The notes below the pieces were generated by a model. The model did no database searches. It had not been told where the DNA came from and saw only the letters and a list, made by a program, of their open reading frames with translations. Shown here in pieces: positions 25,332 through 34,108 of a stretch of 64,000 nt of DNA; the first letter of the stretch is position 1, and every line of letters begins with the position of its first letter. The stretch comes from JAFKFH01 sp017307375 (GTDB lineage: Bacteria; Pseudomonadota; Alphaproteobacteria; Ferrovibrionales; Ferrovibrionaceae), in NCBI GenBank assembly GCA_965229335.1, contig OZ245874.1, positions 4,092,001 to 4,156,000 of the forward strand. The letters are read 5' to 3'. Made by a program: the position numbers and the translations under genes.

Positions 25332-26237
25332 TCAGCAGGGCGGCATCGGCTCGATCACCACGCGGGCGCCGGGGATCTGCCCGGCGAGATGGCCGCGGAT
25401 TGCCGCCATTGCCGCGTAGACTTCGCCCATGCTGCGCGACGGGTCGAATTCCAGCGCCAGCTCGATGAACACCTGACTGCCCGAGCGGCGGGTATGAATG
25501 CCGTGCACCTGCTCGAACCTGTCGTAATGCTCGGCCAGGCTGCGCATGATCAGCATCTGGTGATACTCCGACAGCGACCAGTCGAGAAGATCGCCGACCG
25601 AGCCGCGCAACAGTTCATAGATCGACATGACCAGCAGGGCCAGCAGGATCAGCGAGCCGGCCGGGTCGAGATAGTGCGACCAGTCCGCCTCGCGGTCCAG
25701 CAACAGGCCCAGCCCGACCGTGACCAGGATCAGCAGGTCTTCGAGCGTACCCTGCCGGCACAGCCGCCAGACCGCACCGAAGATCGGCGATCCCTCCGTC
25801 CGGGCCAGGCGCCAGTTGCGCCACCACAGATAGGCCGAGCCGAGCAGCGTGACTGCCGTGACCACGAGGCCGATGCCGCCGCCCTCGACCGGTTCGGGAA
25901 AATAGATGCGGCCGACGGTTTCATAGAGAATGAACAGGGCGGAAAAGGCCATCGACGCCGCGACCGCCAGCGAGGACAGGGTTTCCAGCCGGCCGAGGCC
26001 ATAGGAGTACCGCTCGGTCGGCCCGGCGGCGATCTTGCGCACCGTCCGATAGCTGAGCCAGGTGCCGAGAAAGCCGGATATGGCGATCAGGACATTGGCC
26101 AGAAAGGTGACGGAGTTCGACGTCAGGACGGCAATGCCGGCACCGACGACGGTGAACCCCTCCATCGCCATGACCAGCCGCAGCAGTTTCAGCTTGTCGG
26201 CCAGCGACACGTTGTCGTCGGCGGCACCGTGCGCCAT
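25332..26237 (-). CDS. Cation diffusion facilitator-like membrane protein, metal site altered
   Basis: A protein of 301 aa with about five to six transmembrane segments and a C-terminal ferredoxin-like cytoplasmic domain as in YiiP-type CDF transporters; GPTERYSYGLGRLETLSSL is the typical loop after TM2. The TM2 metal-binding HxxxD motif is missing (region SVTFLANVLIAISG has Ile51 and Gly55 at those positions), and TM5 reads QGTLED. Normal zinc/iron transport is therefore doubtful. AGGGAGAGG supports the ATG at 26237. It lies upstream of the phosphatase in the same direction, with an 87-nt gap. Confidence 0.82.
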   Translation of the reverse strand: MAHGAADDNVSLADKLKLLRLVMAMEGFTVVGAGIAVLTSNSVTFLANVLIAISGFLGTWLSYRTVRKIAAGPTERYSYGLGRLETLSSLAVAASMAFSALFILYETVGRIYFPEPVEGGGIGLVVTAVTLLGSAYLWWRNWRLARTEGSPIFGAVWRLCRQGTLEDLLILVTVGLGLLLDREADWSHYLDPAGSLILLALLVMSIYELLRGSVGDLLDWSLSEYHQMLIMRSLAEHYDRFEQVHGIHTRRSGSQVFIELALEFDPSRSMGEVYAAMAAIRGHLAGQIPGARVVIEPMPPC

Positions 26238-26348
26238 GGTCGGCCCTCTCCCTGATCGGTTACAGCTACATGACACCCCGCGCGGTCACAAGATTGTTTC
26301 GCCGTCGCCGCTGCGGCAGTCTCGGGCGGCAGCAGCGACTCGGAGGAC

Positions 26349-26696
26349 ATGGCAGCCGTGCCGATTTCAATCAGGTTCGATCGCCGCCCCGAAGCGCTGG
26401 TGGCGCTGGTCTCGGGCCGCCTCGACTCCAGCGCCGCCCAGCAGTTTCAGGACGAACTGACCGCGGCCCTGAAGACGCCATCCCCGCGGCTGCTGCTCGA
26501 TCTGGCCGAGGTGGCCTTCATCGCGTCGGCCGGGCTGCGCGTGCTGCTCTACGTCGCCAAGCAGCAGAAGGCGCATGACGGCACGGTCGAACTCTGCGCC
26601 GTCGCGCCCGACGTGCTCCAGGTGATCCGGATCTCCGGGTTCGACCGCTTCCTGCCCCTGCATCCGACGACCGGCGCGGCGCTGGGCTTCGGCTGA
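26349..26696 (+). CDS. Second STAS-domain anti-sigma antagonist-like protein
   Basis: A STAS domain of 115 aa with EVAFIASAGLRVLLYVAKQ, where Ser60 is the likely phosphorylation site. GGAGG lies close to the ATG. It is divergent from the CDF-like gene with 111 nt between starts. It probably belongs to the same partner-switching network as the module at 22428-25244, giving one kinase two possible STAS partners. That link is inferred from proximity only. Confidence 0.9.
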   Translation: MAAVPISIRFDRRPEALVALVSGRLDSSAAQQFQDELTAALKTPSPRLLLDLAEVAFIASAGLRVLLYVAKQQKAHDGTVELCAVAPDVLQVIRISGFDRFLPLHPTTGAALGFG

Positions 26697-26740
26697 CGAT
26701 TGACCGGCAGCGGCCGGGATACCATCCTCTTCCACGCAAA

Positions 26741-26758
26741 CCGCCGCCGACGCGGCGG
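26741..26758. promoter_or_regulatory. Small GC hairpin before the binding-protein gene
   Basis: CCGCCG (26741-26746) pairs with CGGCGG (26753-26758) across a 6-nt loop, 30 nt before the start codon at 26788. A TTGACC with only a weak -10 lies upstream at 26700. It may be a 5' stabilising stem or the end of the STAS transcript; no T-run follows. Confidence 0.3.
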
Positions 26759-26787
26759 ATCGGAATAAGAAAGCAAGTGGAGGAAAG

Positions 26788-27987
26788 ATGCGGCAGAGCA
26801 TTCTCGGCGCCGGTATCGGTGTGGCGCTCATCCTGGCACTGCCTGCGGCGGCGCAGGTTTCGGACAATGTGGTCAAGATCGGGATCCTGAACGACCAGTC
26901 CGGCATCTACGCCGATTTCGGCGGCAAGTGGTCGGTCGAGGCGGCGAAGATGGCCGTCGAGGACTTCGGCGGCAAGGTGCTCAATGCGCCGATCGAAATC
27001 GTCAGCTCCGACCACCAGAACAAGCCTGATGTCGCGATCACCACCGCGCGCCAGTGGTACGACGTGGACAAGGTCGACGCCATCATGGAACTGACCACCT
27101 CGTCGGTGGCGCTGGCGGTGCAGGGCCTGTCGAAGGAAAAGAAGAAGATCGACGTCGTCACCGGTGCGGCGACGGCCGTGCTGACCGGCGAACAATGCTC
27201 GCCCTACGGCTTCCATTGGGCCTACGACACGCGCGCCCTGGCAGTCGGCACCGGCGCGGCGCTGGTCAAGCAGGGCGGCGACAGCTGGTTCTTCCTGACC
27301 GCCGACTATGCCTTCGGCTATTCGCTGCAGGACGAGACCAGCAAATATGTCACCGCCAGGGGCGGCAAGGTGCTCGGCGCCGTCCGCCACCCGCTGAACA
27401 CCTCGGACTTCTCGTCGTTCCTGGTGCAGGCGCAGGGCTCGAAGGCCAAGGTCATCGGCCTGGCCAATGCCGGCGGCGACACCATCAACTCGGTCAAGCA
27501 GGCCGCCGAATTCGGCATCGTCGCCGGCGGCCAGCGCCTCGCCGGCCTGCTGATGACCCTGGCCGAGGTCAATGGCCTCGGCCTGCAGGCCGCCCAAGGC
27601 CTGGTGCTGACCGAAGGCTACTACTGGGATCTCGACGACACGTCGCGCGAGTTCGCCAATCGCTACGTCAAGCGCACCGGTCGCATGCCCAACATGATCC
27701 ACGCCGGCACCTACTCGGCGGTCATGCAATACCTGAAGGCGATCCAGGCCGCCGGCACCGACGAGACCGAGGCGGTCGCCAGGAAGATGCATGAACTGCC
27801 GGTGCAGGACTTCTTTGCCCGCCAGGGCAAGGTTCTCGCCAATGGCCGCATGGTCCACGACATGTACCTGTTCGAGGTCAAGTCGCCCAAGGAATCGAAG
27901 GGTGCCTGGGACTACTACAAGCACCTCGCCACCATCCCCGGCGACGAGGCGTTCGCCACCGTTGCCGAGAGCGGCTGCAAGCTGTAA
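26788..27987 (+). CDS. Branched-chain amino-acid-type ABC substrate-binding protein
   Basis: A periplasmic binding protein of 399 aa (Peripla_BP_6 / LivK-like). The signal peptide is MRQSILGAGIGVALILALP, cleaved near AAAQV. VKIGILNDQSGIYADFGGKW opens the mature domain, and the rest follows the two-lobe type I fold. Family members bind amino acids, amides, urea or aromatic acids; the ligand cannot be read from sequence. No permease or ATPase gene adjoins it, so it is an orphan here. GGAGGAAAG precedes the ATG. Confidence 0.9.
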   Translation: MRQSILGAGIGVALILALPAAAQVSDNVVKIGILNDQSGIYADFGGKWSVEAAKMAVEDFGGKVLNAPIEIVSSDHQNKPDVAITTARQWYDVDKVDAIMELTTSSVALAVQGLSKEKKKIDVVTGAATAVLTGEQCSPYGFHWAYDTRALAVGTGAALVKQGGDSWFFLTADYAFGYSLQDETSKYVTARGGKVLGAVRHPLNTSDFSSFLVQAQGSKAKVIGLANAGGDTINSVKQAAEFGIVAGGQRLAGLLMTLAEVNGLGLQAAQGLVLTEGYYWDLDDTSREFANRYVKRTGRMPNMIHAGTYSAVMQYLKAIQAAGTDETEAVARKMHELPVQDFFARQGKVLANGRMVHDMYLFEVKSPKESKGAWDYYKHLATIPGDEAFATVAESGCKL

Positions 27988-27994
27988 CGACGCC

Positions 27995-28028
27995 GAAGGG
28001 CGGCCTGTCGATCGACGGGCCGCCCTTC
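27995..28028. terminator. Bidirectional hairpin between the binding protein and dnaE
   Basis: GAAGGGCGGCC (27995-28005) and GGCCGCCCTTC (28018-28028) form a perfect 11-bp stem with a 12-nt loop, 8 nt after the plus-strand stop and overlapping the dnaE stop codon on the minus strand. The position between convergent genes fits a shared terminator, although there is no strong T-run on either side. Confidence 0.65.
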
Positions 28029-31000
28029 AGAGTTCCTGGACGTCGACCACCCCGCGCGTGGCCTTGAGGGCGCCGCGCACCTGGGGGGTGATCGCAAACA
28101 TTTCCTTCATCTGGAATTCGACCTGGTCGCCGAGATCGGGCAGACGCAGGTTGACCTTGACCAGGCCCCGCCCCCGGCTGGCGCCGGCCAGTACGGTACG
28201 GATCGTCTCGATCGGCTTGACGTCGTCGAGATAGATGCAGACTCCGGCCGCCGCCTTGGCCGCCACCTCGTCCAGCCGCTCGATCGACTGCACGGTCATC
28301 CGCGCCTGGTCGCCGTTCAACTGCGCGTCCACGGCGAAGACCAGCAGGTTGCCCGCCTCGAGGCTGTCGCGATGGGCGTTGAGCAACTCGGAAAAGACCA
28401 TGACCTCGTAGACACCGGTCGCATCCGAGCACTGGACGAAGGCGTAGCGGCTGCCCTTCTGCGAGATGCGCTCGCGCCGGTCGATGACCGAGCCGGCGAT
28501 CTTGTGCCGCTGGGGCGACAGGCCGAGGCTGCGGGCCATGTCGGCAAAGGTATTGACGCCGAGGCGCCGCAGCACTGTGGCGTAGCTGTCGAGCGGATGG
28601 GCCGACAGGTAGAAGCCGATCGCGTCGAACTCCTTGGCCAACTGGTCCATCGGCGTCCAGCCGTCGACATCGGGCATCGGTGGCGGCGGCGCGGATTCCG
28701 GCGCACCGAACAGCGAATTCTGGTTGGAGGCGCGGTCTGCCGCCACGGCCTGGCCATGGCGCAGCATCGGCTCGATCGCGGCGAAGGCCCGGGCACGGTT
28801 CTTCTCGAGTGAATCGAAGGCGCCGGCCTTGACCAGGTTTTCCAACATGCGCTTGTTCATCTTCGACGGCTCGACCCGGCAGGCCATGTCGAACAACGAC
28901 TTGTAGCGCCCCCCCGCCTTGCGGGCCTCGACGATCGCGGCCATCGCCTCGGGACCGACGCCCTTGACCGCCGCCAGCGCATAACGGACCGACCGCTTGC
29001 CCTCGACCATCGCGACGTCGAACACCACCTCGCTCTCCTGCACGTCGGGCGGCAGCAAGGGGATGTCCAGGCGCCGCAAGTCCTGCCTGAAGACGTTGAG
29101 CTTGTCGGTATTGCCGAGATCGAGGGTCATCGACGCGGCGAGGAACTCGACGGGATAGTTGGCCTTCAGATACGCGGTCTGATAGGCGACCAGCGCGTAG
29201 GCGGCGGCATGCGACTTGTTGAAGCCGTAGCCGGCGAACTTCTCGACCAGTTCGAAGATGTAGGCCGCGCGGCCCGGATCGACCCCCTTTTCCCTGGCGC
29301 CGGTGACGAAACGCTCCTTCTGCGCATCCATCTCGGACTTGATCTTCTTGCCCATGGCGCGGCGCAGCAGGTCGGCATCGCCGAGCGAATAGCCGGCTAG
29401 CACCTTGGCGATCTCCATCACCTGTTCCTGGTAGATGATGACGCCGTAGGTCTCCTTCAGCACCGGCTCCAGCCAGGGATGGAGATAGTCGGGCTCCTCG
29501 CGCCCGTGCTTGCAGGCGATGTACTTCGGAATGTTGTCCATCGGGCCGGGACGGTAGAGCGCGACCAGCGCAATGATGTCCTCGAACTGGTCGGCCTTCA
29601 TCTGGCGCAGCATGTCCCGCATGCCCGTCGATTCCAGCTGGAACACCCCGACGGTCTCGCCGCGGGCGAGCAGGTCGTAGGATGCCTTGTCGTCGAGCGG
29701 GATGGTCGCGAGGTCGATCGCCTCGCGCCGGCGGATCAGCTCGACCGCGCGCTGCAGCACCGTCAGCGTCTTGAGGCCCAGGAAGTCGAACTTCACGAGT
29801 CCCGCGCCCTCGGCGTATTTCATCGAGAATTGCGTCGCCGGCATCGTCGACCGCGGATCCTGGTAGAGCGGCACCAGCTCGACCAGCGGCCGGTCGCCGA
29901 TCACCACGCCGGCAGCGTGCGTCGAGGCATTGCGGTAGAGCCCCTCGAGCTTGAGGGCGATGTCCATCATGCGCGCGACGCTTTCGTCCTGATCGCGCTC
30001 GGCCTGCAGGCGGGGCTCCTCAGCGATGGCCTGCTTCAACGTGACCGGGTTCGCCGGATTGTTCGGCACCATCTTGCAGATCCGGTCGACCTGGCCCAAC
30101 GGCAGTTGCAGCACGCGGCCGACGTCGCGGAGGGCGGCGCGTGCCTGCAGCTTGCCGAAGGTGATGATCTGGGCAACCTGGTCGCGGCCGTATTTCTGCT
30201 GGACGTAGGTGATCACCTCTTCGCGCCGGTCCTGGCAGAAGTCGATGTCGAAGTCGGGCATCGACACGCGCTCGGGGTTCAGGAAGCGCTCGAACAGCAG
30301 GCTGAAGCGCAGCGGATCGAGATCGGTGATGGTCAGCGCATAGGCGACGAGCGAACCGGCGCCCGAGCCGCGGCCCGGCCCCACCGGAATCCCTTGCGAC
30401 TTCGTCCACTGGATGAAATCGGCAACGATCAGGAAATATCCCGGGAACTGCATCTTGATGATGATGCTGAGTTCGAATTCCAGGCGATCGCGGTAGACCT
30501 TGCGCTGCGCCTCGTCGGTGATGCCGAGCTCGACGAAGCGCTTTTCCAGCCCGTCGTAGGACATCTGGCGCAACGCTTCGGCCTCGCCCTCCAGGCCTCC
30601 CTGGGCAAAGCGCGGCAGAATCGGCTTGCGCTCGGGCGCGGCATAGGCGCAGCGGCGGGCGATGACCAGGGTATTGTCGACCGCTTCGGGCAGGTCCTTG
30701 AACAGCGCGCGCATCTCGGCGGCGGACTTGAAGCGGTGCTCCGGCGTCACCCGCCGCCGGTCCTCGACGCCGACGAAGGTGCCCTGCGCGATACAGAGCA
30801 AGGCATCATGCGCCTCGTACATGCCGGCATCGGCGAAGAAACACTCGTTGGTCGCGACGAGCGGGAGGTCAAGCTCGTAGGCGAGATCGAGCATCGCCGG
30901 CTCGGTACGCTTCTCCAGCGGCGTGCCATGACGCTGAATCTCGACATACAGGCGGCCGCGGAACAAGTCAGCGTAGCGCTGGACCAGCGCCCGGGCCGCC

Positions 31001-31488
31001 GGCAGCTGACCGCCCGCGACCAGGCGCCCGACCGGCCCCCCGGCGCCACCGGTCAGGCAGATCAGCCCCTCGGCATGCCGGCTGAGAAAACCGAAATCGA
31101 CCTGGGGCGTTTCGCCGGGCGGGGTTTCGAGGAAGGCTTTCGAGGTCAGGGCCATCAGGTTGCCGTAGCCGACCTGGTTCTGCGCCAGCAGGACGATCGG
31201 GTCCGGCTCGGGCTTGCGCCCGTCGCGCTTCATCACCAGTGCGGCGGCCTCATCGGCGGGGGCATCCTGGGTTATCGACAACTGGCAGCCGACGATCGGT
31301 TGCACGCCATAGCCCATCGCGGCCCCGGAGAATTCCAGCGCACCGAAAAGATTGTTGGTGTCGGTGATGGCAACCGCGGGCATGCCGGCGGTCTTGCACA
31401 GGTCGACCAGCTTCTTGACGGGGATCGCGCCCTCGCTGAGCGAATAGGCGGTATGGACTCGGAGATGAACGAACTGGGCGTGCGGCAT
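28027..31488 (-). CDS. dnaE: DNA polymerase III alpha subunit
   Basis: The replicative polymerase catalytic subunit, 1153 aa. An N-terminal PHP domain starts at FVHLRVHTAYSLSEGAIP. The family C polymerase core has GPGRGSGAGSLVAYAL and the catalytic aspartates in MPDFDIDFCQDRREEVI. GYGFNKSHAAAYALVAYQTAYLK lies in the fingers/helix-hairpin part, and an OB-fold region (about 970-1060) precedes the tau-binding tail. The ATG at 31488 (MPHAQFVHL) matches the family start; the open frame further upstream runs into the GGDEF gene. This is DnaE1 by length and domain content. Confidence 0.97.
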   Translation of the reverse strand: MPHAQFVHLRVHTAYSLSEGAIPVKKLVDLCKTAGMPAVAITDTNNLFGALEFSGAAMGYGVQPIVGCQLSITQDAPADEAAALVMKRDGRKPEPDPIVLLAQNQVGYGNLMALTSKAFLETPPGETPQVDFGFLSRHAEGLICLTGGAGGPVGRLVAGGQLPAARALVQRYADLFRGRLYVEIQRHGTPLEKRTEPAMLDLAYELDLPLVATNECFFADAGMYEAHDALLCIAQGTFVGVEDRRRVTPEHRFKSAAEMRALFKDLPEAVDNTLVIARRCAYAAPERKPILPRFAQGGLEGEAEALRQMSYDGLEKRFVELGITDEAQRKVYRDRLEFELSIIIKMQFPGYFLIVADFIQWTKSQGIPVGPGRGSGAGSLVAYALTITDLDPLRFSLLFERFLNPERVSMPDFDIDFCQDRREEVITYVQQKYGRDQVAQIITFGKLQARAALRDVGRVLQLPLGQVDRICKMVPNNPANPVTLKQAIAEEPRLQAERDQDESVARMMDIALKLEGLYRNASTHAAGVVIGDRPLVELVPLYQDPRSTMPATQFSMKYAEGAGLVKFDFLGLKTLTVLQRAVELIRRREAIDLATIPLDDKASYDLLARGETVGVFQLESTGMRDMLRQMKADQFEDIIALVALYRPGPMDNIPKYIACKHGREEPDYLHPWLEPVLKETYGVIIYQEQVMEIAKVLAGYSLGDADLLRRAMGKKIKSEMDAQKERFVTGAREKGVDPGRAAYIFELVEKFAGYGFNKSHAAAYALVAYQTAYLKANYPVEFLAASMTLDLGNTDKLNVFRQDLRRLDIPLLPPDVQESEVVFDVAMVEGKRSVRYALAAVKGVGPEAMAAIVEARKAGGRYKSLFDMACRVEPSKMNKRMLENLVKAGAFDSLEKNRARAFAAIEPMLRHGQAVAADRASNQNSLFGAPESAPPPPMPDVDGWTPMDQLAKEFDAIGFYLSAHPLDSYATVLRRLGVNTFADMARSLGLSPQRHKIAGSVIDRRERISQKGSRYAFVQCSDATGVYEVMVFSELLNAHRDSLEAGNLLVFAVDAQLNGDQARMTVQSIERLDEVAAKAAAGVCIYLDDVKPIETIRTVLAGASRGRGLVKVNLRLPDLGDQVEFQMKEMFAITPQVRGALKATRGVVDVQEL

Positions 31489-31507
31489 GGCCCCATTATA
31501 GCGGCCG

Positions 31508-32656
31508 TCAGTCGGCCGATGCCACCACCCGGTCGCGCCCCTCGCGCTTGGCACGGTAGAGGCGATCGTCGGCCACGCGGTAAAGGTCGGGCCATAGCGA
31601 TCCGTCGACCGGCGCCGCGGCGACGCCGATTGAAATCCGCAGATCGATCTCCCGCCCGTCAACCACGATCGGACGGTCGGCAAACCCGGCGCGCAGCCTT
31701 TCGGCCAGCATCAAGCCGGCCTCGATCGTCGTATCGGGCATGAACCAGGCAAATTCCTCGCCGCCCAGCCGGGCGATGCTGTCTTCCGACCGGAGAAGCG
31801 CGGCAAAGCGGTGGCCGGCTTCAACCAGGACCGCATCGCCGGCGACGTGCCCGTAGCGATCATTGATCGCCTTGAAATGGTCGAGGTCGATCAGCAGCAG
31901 AATGGCCGACCGTGCCGGCAGCGCCGCCGCGACCCGGTCGATGAAACCGCGGCGATTGGCCAGGCCGGTCAGGGGATCCGAACCGGCCAGCCGCGCCAGC
32001 CGCGATTGCAGCCTTTGGCCGTCGACCAGGATCATGCCGATCGCAAAGGTCATATAGATCAGGATGCCGTCGATATAGACGATTGCGTTGAACCAGACCG
32101 GGCTGAACAGGTCTGCCGGCGCCCCCTCGGTCGCCGCGGTGACGCCGCGCCACAGGCTTACCCCGACATGGCAGAGCTGTGACGCCGCCACCATCAGCCG
32201 CGGTCCGGGCCATAGTTCGTCCGGCGCCGGGCGCAGGAATTCGGCGGCAAAAATCAGGCTGAGCCAGACATGAGCCATCGAAAAGGCGACGGTGCGCCAA
32301 GTTATGTCGTCGTCGACCAGAATGAACCAGGATTGCGTCACGACCAGCAGCGCAACCGGAACGAGCAGCGCGGGCCAGCCGCGTGGCCGGCCGAAATATC
32401 CCCGCAGCCCTGCAATCACCTGTGCCAACCCTAGCGCCATAAGCCCATTGCCCACGACGATCGAGATCGCCGCGGGCACGGCCATGCCCCGCAACCCCAC
32501 CAGCAACAGGCCACAGGCAATCGCCATCGTGCCGATGGCGACATCGCGCAGACCGGGATTGTCGCGGTTGCCATAGGACAGGAAGGCCATGGCGATCGCG
32601 ACCAGGACATAGATCGCGACCGACAGGATGGCGAGCGTGCGGACGTCGAGAACCAT
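31508..32656 (-). CDS. Membrane-bound diguanylate cyclase
   Basis: A protein of 382 aa. The N-terminal 200 residues contain about six to seven transmembrane helices with no recognised input motif. The C-terminal GGDEF domain carries the active-site variant GGEEF, preceded by RSED five residues upstream, which is an intact RxxD inhibitory I-site. It is therefore expected to make cyclic-di-GMP with product feedback. It lies 19 nt upstream of dnaE on the same strand, so dnaE may be partly transcribed with it. Confidence 0.93.
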   Translation of the reverse strand: MVLDVRTLAILSVAIYVLVAIAMAFLSYGNRDNPGLRDVAIGTMAIACGLLLVGLRGMAVPAAISIVVGNGLMALGLAQVIAGLRGYFGRPRGWPALLVPVALLVVTQSWFILVDDDITWRTVAFSMAHVWLSLIFAAEFLRPAPDELWPGPRLMVAASQLCHVGVSLWRGVTAATEGAPADLFSPVWFNAIVYIDGILIYMTFAIGMILVDGQRLQSRLARLAGSDPLTGLANRRGFIDRVAAALPARSAILLLIDLDHFKAINDRYGHVAGDAVLVEAGHRFAALLRSEDSIARLGGEEFAWFMPDTTIEAGLMLAERLRAGFADRPIVVDGREIDLRISIGVAAAPVDGSLWPDLYRVADDRLYRAKREGRDRVVASAD

Positions 32657-32920
32657 GTCTCCTCAGGCCTGCCCCGTCGTTTCAGTGCCGGTGGAACGAA
32701 CCGGCGACGAATCCCCGATATTGGCTTCCGATCCGGAACGAAATCGGACCGTCACGCCACGCGTGGTGTCGGCAAGTTCTGCCGGGGGATCGTATCGCGA
32801 ACATAAGGCAGTCGAATCCCGCAAATTGGGCGCTCCGACGGGAACATCGCCAAGCTATTCGCAAGATATCGTAGAGTAACGATGCATTCACCATATTCGC
32901 GCGCCGTTTACACGAAATGG
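32657..32920. other. Intergenic region between azlD and the GGDEF gene
   Basis: 264 nt with no credible reading frame. It must contain the promoter for the GGDEF gene and possibly the end of the azlCD transcript. I see no strong hairpin or clear -35/-10 pair. Confidence 0.5.
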
Positions 32921-33256
32921 CTATCCTTGCTGGAATGTAACCAACAGGGCGACCGTCGCCGTCCCGGTCAAGACACCGACGAGAATATTCTTACGGGAAA
33001 TGAAATAAGCCGTGATTCCACAGGCGACGGCAATGCCACGCTGGGTCAGCGGAATATCGGCGATCGGCCCGACCGGCAGGATGATCATGCGGGCAATCAA
33101 CCCGGCCAGCAGCGCATAAGCCACGCAACCGACCCAATCGATCAGCGCCCCCTCCGCCTTCATCCGCCGGGCCAGCGCCACGCCGAGGCCCCGCCAGAAA
33201 TAGGTCGCCGCGACGGCGAGGAGCAGGGCAAGCCAGGGCAGGCCGGCCGCGCTCAC
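32921..33256 (-). CDS. azlD: AzlD family branched-chain amino acid exporter subunit
   Basis: A small membrane protein of 111 aa with four predicted helices and the AzlD pattern (VAATYFWRGLGVALARRM near the start; ISRKNILVGVLTGTATVALL at the end). It pairs with AzlC to export branched-chain amino acids or analogues. The start is a GTG at 33256 that overlaps the azlC stop as GTGA, giving strict coupling. No ATG is available at a sensible position. Confidence 0.87.
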   Translation of the reverse strand: MSAAGLPWLALLLAVAATYFWRGLGVALARRMKAEGALIDWVGCVAYALLAGLIARMIILPVGPIADIPLTQRGIAVACGITAYFISRKNILVGVLTGTATVALLVTFQQG

Positions 33257-34002
33257 CGCCCGCCCCGCAGGGCAGTCAGGCTGCGGTCGAGCAGGAAGGC
33301 CGCAGAACCGCCGACCAGCCCGGTAATCACAAGGCCCCATGAGGGTTCGGCCAAATGCATCAGCGGCCCCATGACGAAGCCGATCGCCAGCGCGATCGGC
33401 CGCCAGCGCTGGCGCAGGTCGCCAAGGAACACCAGCAGGAAATAAAGCGGGTTGAGAAACAGCAGCGCGAGCGACACGACATGCGGCACGCTGCCTGCCG
33501 CCAGAAAGCCCAGCGCCGTGCCGGCCAGCGACGCGATCCACAGCGTGCCGGAGGCAGCGGCAAAATAGGGCAACCGCTGCTCGGGCGGCAGGCTGGGACA
33601 GCGCAGCATGCCCATCGCCCAGCCGGTGACCGCGATCAGATGCGCGGCGAGATAGTAGACCCAGGCCGGCCGGGCGGGCGCCCGCAGATGCGGTACCAGC
33701 GAGACCGTCATCGGCAGCAGGCGGAAGTTCGTGGCGGCCACCGCCAGGAACAGTGCGGCCAGCGAGCCGCCGACCATCACCATCTCCAGTGCGACGATCT
33801 GCCCGGGCAGCGCCCAGGCCCCAAACGTCGACGCCATGCCCCAGCCGAGCCCGAGCCCGCTTTCCCGGATCAGCGAGCCGAAGCCGACATAGCTGGCACC
33901 GAGGACGAGAGAAGGCGCGGCGATCGCATCGCGCATCCCGCCGAAGGCGGCGGCCCGGACGGACGAATAGGCAGCGGGAAACTCGGGCGGGGCATCCGGC
34001 AT
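33253..34002 (-). CDS. azlC: AzlC family branched-chain amino acid exporter
   Basis: A protein of 249 aa with the AzlC (YgaZ-like) layout of about seven to eight membrane helices. It includes GMRDAIAAPSLVLGASYVGFG at the N-terminus and a glycine-rich TFGAWALPGQIVALEM segment followed by ATNFRLLPM. The start at 34002 (MPDAPPEF) gives family length; 34032 is an alternative with a better-spaced AGG. It is coupled to azlD by 4 nt and divergent from the GT39 gene. Confidence 0.88.
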   Translation of the reverse strand: MPDAPPEFPAAYSSVRAAAFGGMRDAIAAPSLVLGASYVGFGSLIRESGLGLGWGMASTFGAWALPGQIVALEMVMVGGSLAALFLAVAATNFRLLPMTVSLVPHLRAPARPAWVYYLAAHLIAVTGWAMGMLRCPSLPPEQRLPYFAAASGTLWIASLAGTALGFLAAGSVPHVVSLALLFLNPLYFLLVFLGDLRQRWRPIALAIGFVMGPLMHLAEPSWGLVITGLVGGSAAFLLDRSLTALRGGR

Positions 34003-34108
34003 CGGCGACTCTGGCAACGCGTGAAACGCCATGCTGGGCCGGGACCTACCAATGGTCAACCGCGCCGGGGCGACGTAGACTGCGGCGGCGGGTGCGGGGA
34101 CTCGGGCG

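Noticed and set aside
23034..26255. A 1073-codon open frame on the plus strand opposite the phosphatase and kinase genes
   Set aside because: It lies fully antisense to genes with clear motifs, its translation is charged low-complexity sequence rich in Arg, Asp, Gly and His typical of GC-rich shadow frames, and no family features are present.
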